A DNA stretch of 64,000 nucleotides from Aquatica leii (taxonomy: Eukaryota; Arthropoda; Insecta; Coleoptera; Lampyridae). Both the position numbers and the translations under genes were made by a program. Of the stretch, positions 59,042 to 64,000 are shown in pieces. Within the stretch, counting starts at the first letter, position 1, and every line of letters begins with the position of its first letter. The stretch lies in contig CM069432.1 in NCBI GenBank assembly GCA_035610365.1, forward strand, positions 108,395,529-108,459,528. The letters are read 5' to 3'. Under the pieces are notes generated by a model, which was not told the DNA's origin, searched no databases, and was given only the letters and a program-made list of their open reading frames with translations.

Positions 59042-61560
59042 GCTGAACGTATTTATTTAAATGATTAATTTGTTTTGTTATTTGATGAGATAATTCTATT
59101 AGCTTCTGGTGTAATTATATATTTTATATTAAATGTTAACAAAATAATTAATTCAGCAATTAAAGAGTTGTCCCTGATTGATTTATGTTTGTTAATTTGG
59201 AATTTGCTAAGGGATTGTGATTCATTAAGATAACAAATCTAGGACTACTTAATGTCGTCTTTGTTGTATTTTCTTATTAAAATAAACATATCTTGTTTTA
59301 TGTAACAGCAGATGTAAGATATTTATATGTAAAAAGCTTGAATTTAGTTTAATTGCTTATTTTTACGAATATTTTCCTGCTTCTACGATTTTTCTAGTAG
59401 TTTTCGTATTCAGTCTTATTATGATATGGATCTCGCGAACTCGCATTTGTTTTTTCCAGCTTTGTAATCGATTTACTGTTTCTCAAACATGGTTTAATTT
59501 GCGTCAACTGTTTTCTGTTAGTTGTTTTATGAAACTGGTGCGGTTTTTTATTGCCAGATTCTTAGAATACCAATTTGTTTTAAAGTTTTAATTGTAAGAG
59601 TTACACATTAATAAACATCTTAGTTTTCTCTCGAGCGATCTTTCTGAGATACGTGAATAAAAAATGTTGATGTTTTGTGTTTCTGCATTACAATTACGTA
59701 TACATATGATACGTATTTAAAGAAAAACAGACTGGTCATAAATAAAGAGAAGAAAGTATGCATCAAAAACCCATAAATATATGCATGCAGCATGCAGTAA
59801 AAATCATTTATTTTATGCTGATAAATATGCACAATTAAAGTGTAATGCAAAATTTTAAAATGTGACAAAAAAACCGATGTCATTTATTAATTAAAATAAA
59901 ACAACAAAAGTTATTTAGTTACTGTGCGATAAAAACTAATGCATAGTTTATATGCACTGCAAAAACTCAAAATATAGGTTTAAAACCATATAAAAATTAA
60001 TAAATTTAATACATAAGGATACATTCTGCTACTAGCCGATCTTATGCAAATATCCAAAATATTTTCTTTAGTCATAACAATCATTTTTTGAGAGCTATTA
60101 AAAACGATTATATGGTAGAAAACTATGTATTATAACGAGTATGGATGAATTGCTAGCAATGTTCTTTTAAATCCTCCTTTTAAAGGGATGATAACATCAC
60201 TTTAGAATTTATTTATTAAAACATTTTGTGTATCGCACATATAATACAATAGCGTAATAAAATTATTGGAATTTTTTAACAAAATACAGTAAAATTTACA
60301 TTTACACGAGAAATAAATGTGGACGACAGTTCGGTTCTACACAACGACAAAGTATAAATCACACATACAGATGAAAAGATGTTAAACAATTAAAATATCA
60401 GAAGTACAATAATTTAGTTGACGAACAATGAAATGTGACAGCTCAACAATTTTTAGGAAAAATGTTTGTGAATAATCAACTAAAAATTAAAAATTTGACA
60501 AGTCCATGTGAATCTCAACAACGTTGGTCTATTTAAAAGGGACTCGCGTCAATAAAAATTAAAAATAATCATAAACATTTATATATTAAATAAAAGTAAG
60601 TTTACTTTTAATACTACCAAGAGACCTATTAATAACCCATACAACGACAAAAGCAAAGATAAGTTAAAAAAAATGTTTGTAAGACGAAAAATAACAATAT
60701 TTGGACATAATTATACGGACTACGTCTACTAGTAAATACAAAAAAATTCCAATCTTGATTACATTTGAAAACACATGGTACAATAAATTTTCAAATGTTA
60801 ATTTACGTCTGTTAGCAATAAGGTTTTTGCATTCTAAAAAGACTTTTTTCAATAATACTTATTTTGATTTATTGATAATTTTTTTTCTTCAGTTCATTAA
60901 TAAGCAGTAGGTACTATTTTTTTGTCATTGAGATTCTTTGTTCTAAAGGATTTTTTTTCATTATACTTCGTGTATTTCGCTCTTTTTATGACTTATGAAA
61001 GGTTATCTTTCTCGTGCAGTGCACGGGAATAGTTTTTCCCGTGCGCCATTGTTTCCAACTTTTAGAAGTAACATTCCACTAGTGACTTTAATTGTAGATG
61101 ATTATAGGTAACTATACTAACGACTAATTTTATAACAATAATTTTTAGATACTTAGCTAGAGTAAATTTTTCCCTAAAGTATACTTTGAATGTAATTTAA
61201 CAGTTTTTGGTGTTAATAATAATATTTTTGTATAAGTCAAATTTTTGAGTCATGAAACTAATATTGGTGATATTCTCTAAATGTTTGACAACCGTCAAAT
61301 TAATTATTTGTGTAGAATTGGTGTAGAACGTTGAACCATATTCTTATTATATACGATTGCAGCGATTTATAATGTATACTTATATATTTTTAATTAACTG
61401 TATCTATTGTGAAATTTTTGTATTAAATGCCGTTTCAAATTTACTGAATCGAGTGACATGTAAGGTATAAATTTTCTTTGTAAACAGCTGATTATAGTAC
61501 ATTGCTTTTTAGGAATAAATGTAAGTAGTGGAAGAACTGTCTTTTTTTTTAATTAGAACT
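59042..61560. other. AT-rich stretch
   Basis: No gene supported. A small GC-rich hairpin lies at 61015-61048 (GTGCACGGGAA / TTCCCGTGCGC). Confidence 0.5.
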
Positions 61561-61563
61561 TAA

Positions 61564-61848
61564 TTAAATGTAACATTTATAGTACAATTTAAATTGTGCT
61601 TGTGGACGCAAATTGGCATGTTTACGATAAATGCTACAAGGACAACTTTCGTCTGTAACTGTAACGTTTCTTGAATTATGGTTTTTTCCTTGTGTCGCAT
61701 TAGCGTTCGTTATGCTATGATGTACTTTTCGACGCTTGTTACGTAAATTACTGTTGTTTACTATTAAAGCACGTTTGTATAAAAAATGCAGATGTATATG
61801 CCGATAATCTGCCGCATCACCATCTACATTTAAGAAGCTCAACCTCAT
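61564..61848 (-). CDS. Unrecognised 94-codon frame
   Basis: Starts MRLSFLNVDGDAADYRHIHL and ends SIYRKHANLRPQAQFKLYYK. It is basic, Asn-rich, with a Cys pair (SCPCS). Base composition is less AT-biased than the surroundings, which is the main argument for coding potential. There is no signal peptide, membrane segment or known domain. It could be an exon or a decayed TE fragment. Confidence 0.25.
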   Translation of the reverse strand: MRLSFLNVDGDAADYRHIHLHFLYKRALIVNNSNLRNKRRKVHHSITNANATQGKNHNSRNVTVTDESCPCSIYRKHANLRPQAQFKLYYKCYI

Positions 61849-62087
61849 TTTTGTCTACCAAGTATGATCTACAATCATAGTAATCGTAAGATTTTGCGCC
61901 ATCTGACCAACTGCATCCAAAGTAACGGCTTCTGCCTCCAAATATTGTCTTACTATGACATATTTATACAATGGTATAAAATATTTACTTCGAAAATTAA
62001 ATAGTTGATGTAAGGAATCCCAATATTTTACCATGTAATTATCATAAACGTTTTTTACCTATACATTCGAAATGGTTGAGCAGTCAC

Positions 62088-62150
62088 ATTTCATTGTTTG
62101 TTAACTACATTTCATTGTTTGTTAACTACATTTCATTATTTGTTTGTTAC
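62088..62150 (+). repeat. 21-bp tandem repeat
   Basis: Three units of ACATTTCATTGTTTGTTAACT, the third degenerate. Confidence 0.85.
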
Positions 62151-62298
62151 ATTTTCATTAATTATGTTTTTATTATATTTTGTAGTAAATGTAGAGTTGG
62201 ACTGGACAGAGACGGTACTGTTCTCATGCAAGTGTAAATTTTAAGAAATTCAATAATTATGCTATTGCACTATTAATAAGATTTTTAAGAAATGGTAG

Positions 62299-62334
62299 CC
62301 TGATGAAGTACACACGTGTCGCAGAAAACGTCAA
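62299..62334 (+). ncRNA. Degenerate hammerhead-like motif
   Basis: CCTGATGAAGTACACACGTG then TCGCAGAAAACGTC. The CUGAUGA and GAAA cores are present, but stem II is weak. It resembles the motif at 48541-48575. Confidence 0.3.
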
Positions 62335-62344
62335 CATAAAAGAA

Positions 62345-63320
62345 TCCTGTGGTATTATTTAAGTTTTCCTAAAAAGGGAAAGTTAAAAGGAACAAATAAT
62401 AACAGTTACCGTTACTATAATTTTTTTACATTCATTCTAGACTCAAATCAAATTATTAGTGTTTCATTTGAAGCTACAATAAAAATTATCGTGTAAGATA
62501 ATTTCAAACCGAAATAAACATGGTCAAAATTATCAACGTTGTTATTTGTTAACATTTTGCTATGCTTCTAACAATTACGTATTAATTTTTAAATTATCGG
62601 GTAAGAAATGAGAAGGACAAAAGATACGAAATGTGAAAGATTGTTAGGTAATTAAATTAAAATAAAAAAAAAAACTAATTTAATATAAATGTATACTGTA
62701 TTAAAAATATATGTAAAGTTGTGGTAGTTTTTTTGTACATACACCTAGTTTAATGTAGATTTTATGACGGTATAGAGCGCATATTAATGGTGTGGTAAAT
62801 GATAATTTACATAAGAGTGTTGGGAAAAATCGCAGTTTTAGACCACATGGTTTAAAATGTATTGTCTACCGACAGTATAAAAATTGTTTTCTCAAAAACG
62901 ATTTTTTTTATTATTTAACGTTTTTTTTTAATCAAAACTAGAATGTTTTGATAAAATTCTTTATTTTATAAAAGAAGGCCGAACGTACATTATATGATTA
63001 ATATTAATCCGATTTATGCGTATTAGTGCGTTAATAATTTCCGTTTCTATTTGTACCAATTTATGTGTATCAAATGCGTCCTGCCAAATTATTCGAATGT
63101 TAAATTCCCATGGGCGACATGTCGTTATCACAATTGCCGCATAATAGCATAGCACTCTGAAGTAATTGAAATAATTATTGTAACTATTGTACTAACTCGA
63201 GATGATGTGCAAACTTTCCTTCAGTATTAAGTCCGCGGGAGTTACGTGCGGTGGTGCTAAGACTTGTGGTCTTTCATACAATCCTATCTAAAGGTTATAC
63301 AAAAATTGCTATTGGATTTT
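62345..63320. other. AT-rich stretch
   Basis: No gene supported. 63225-63275 is GC-richer (GTCCGCGGGAGTTACGTGCG) and precedes the candidate exon at 63322. Confidence 0.45.
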
Positions 63321-63321
63321 G

Positions 63322-63342
63322 ATGAATATGTCTGACGAAGAA
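63322..63342 (+). CDS. Candidate first coding exon (MN-MSDEE)
   Basis: ATG at 63322 (MNMSDEE) or 63328 (MSDEE), followed in phase by a consensus donor GTAAGT at 63343. Very short first exons encoding MSDxEE are known from insect troponin T, which is a possible identity but cannot be confirmed from five residues. A GC-richer 5' segment lies 50-100 bp upstream. Further exons would be outside the window. Confidence 0.35.
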
Positions 63343-63348
63343 GTAAGT

Positions 63349-64000
63349 TTCGTTGAGATATAAATCAATCTTTGTCGAATTACTGCTAAGTCTTATTAAG
63401 TTAAATTGATTTTTTTTAATAGATTTGGCAGATATTTCTAACAAAAACCTTATTATTAGAATTTCATGTTTGAATTGAGAATTAGTTGCAAAATATGTAA
63501 GCGATTATCTAGGAAATACAAGCATTTTACTTGGGTTATTTATAGCTGTAGATTAAATGTAAATATTGTATAACCTCGGCTTTAATTGTGCAAAAATAGT
63601 GTCGTGTGCGTGTAAGATTTTCAAGCAGTGCTTTTTATGCTTTTTAATGCTTTTTAGTTTCACATTTCAAATTAATCAATAGATGTTTCATTACTCACAA
63701 ATTTTGTTTTTTCTGCGAATCCTACTACTCTACACACATTTACATGTAAACGTACTTTGTTTGTAATGTTTTTTATACTTTTTAGCAAAATGTTTTTGTA
63801 AACATTTCCGTTATTAGATATACTTTTGTCGACAGTAGCAAATTTCTCTCGCTATTAAACATATTTTTCGGCAATGTAAATATCCATGAGAACGTTTAAT
63901 TAAATTTTTGAGTTTATAAACAATTATACTACATAAATAAGTTATGTTGTGTTGGTTAAAATATATATGAACTTAAACATAACTTGACAAATTAATATAA
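63349..64000. other. AT-rich stretch to window end
   Basis: No exon recognised. Confidence 0.5.

Noticed and set aside
1..64000. CRISPR arrays, operons, bacterial promoters, rRNA genes
   Set aside because: No regularly spaced repeats with unique spacers, no Shine-Dalgarno-led gene series and no rRNA-like sequence; spliceosomal introns and LINE/copia elements mark a eukaryote.

Overview
The window looks like a repeat-rich, strongly AT-biased arthropod genome, most likely an insect. Evidence: copia-type and I-clade-type retroelements, PIF/Harbinger, MULE, hAT and Tc1/mariner-like DNA transposon remnants, and short GT-AG introns in a VRK-family kinase copy. There are no bacterial operons, rRNA genes or CRISPR arrays. 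The species cannot be fixed from the sequence. Nearly all recognisable coding sequence belongs to mobile elements; host genes appear only as a decayed kinase copy and a few short candidate exons.

Layout. 1-1765: a possible host terminal exon, then the 5' part of a copia-like element (5' LTR, primer site, Gag, protease start) on the minus strand. 2.6-5.0 kb: a coding fragment, dispersed repeats and a GACGTC-rich patch. 5.3-6.9 kb: a minus-strand VRK-like kinase copy with short introns and a changed catalytic residue. 8.4-9.3 kb: a MULE transposase remnant between short inverted ends. 11.3-13.3 kb: an AT microsatellite, a 263-bp tandem array and a transposase tail. 14.97-20.1 kb: a nearly full-length I-clade-type LINE (Gag, endonuclease, reverse transcriptase, RNase H) with several disabling mutations. 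25.7-32.2 kb: small MITEs with target duplications and a Harbinger pseudogene.

The most remarkable object is at 33458-47373. It is a 13.9-kb palindromic element with two near-identical inverted arms of about 6.1 kb, separated by a 1.8-kb loop. Its ends are exact inverted copies starting AGTAG, and it is bracketed by a 6-bp direct repeat AACGTG. This is a mobile-element insertion signature. The 6-bp duplication and AG...CT ends recall Maverick/Polinton elements, but the arms are far longer than usual and no Polinton protein is recognisable. Each arm carries a tRNA-like segment, a CT-rich tandem array, a nested TIR element and a small candidate spliced gene that is open only in the right arm.

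47.4-64 kb is mostly AT-rich non-coding DNA with LINE remnants, several hammerhead-ribozyme-like motifs (two sets arranged as inverted pairs), a TA-flanked MITE and candidate first coding exons near 57.2 and 63.3 kb. If real, these exons suggest that parts of this window are 5' regions or long introns of host genes.
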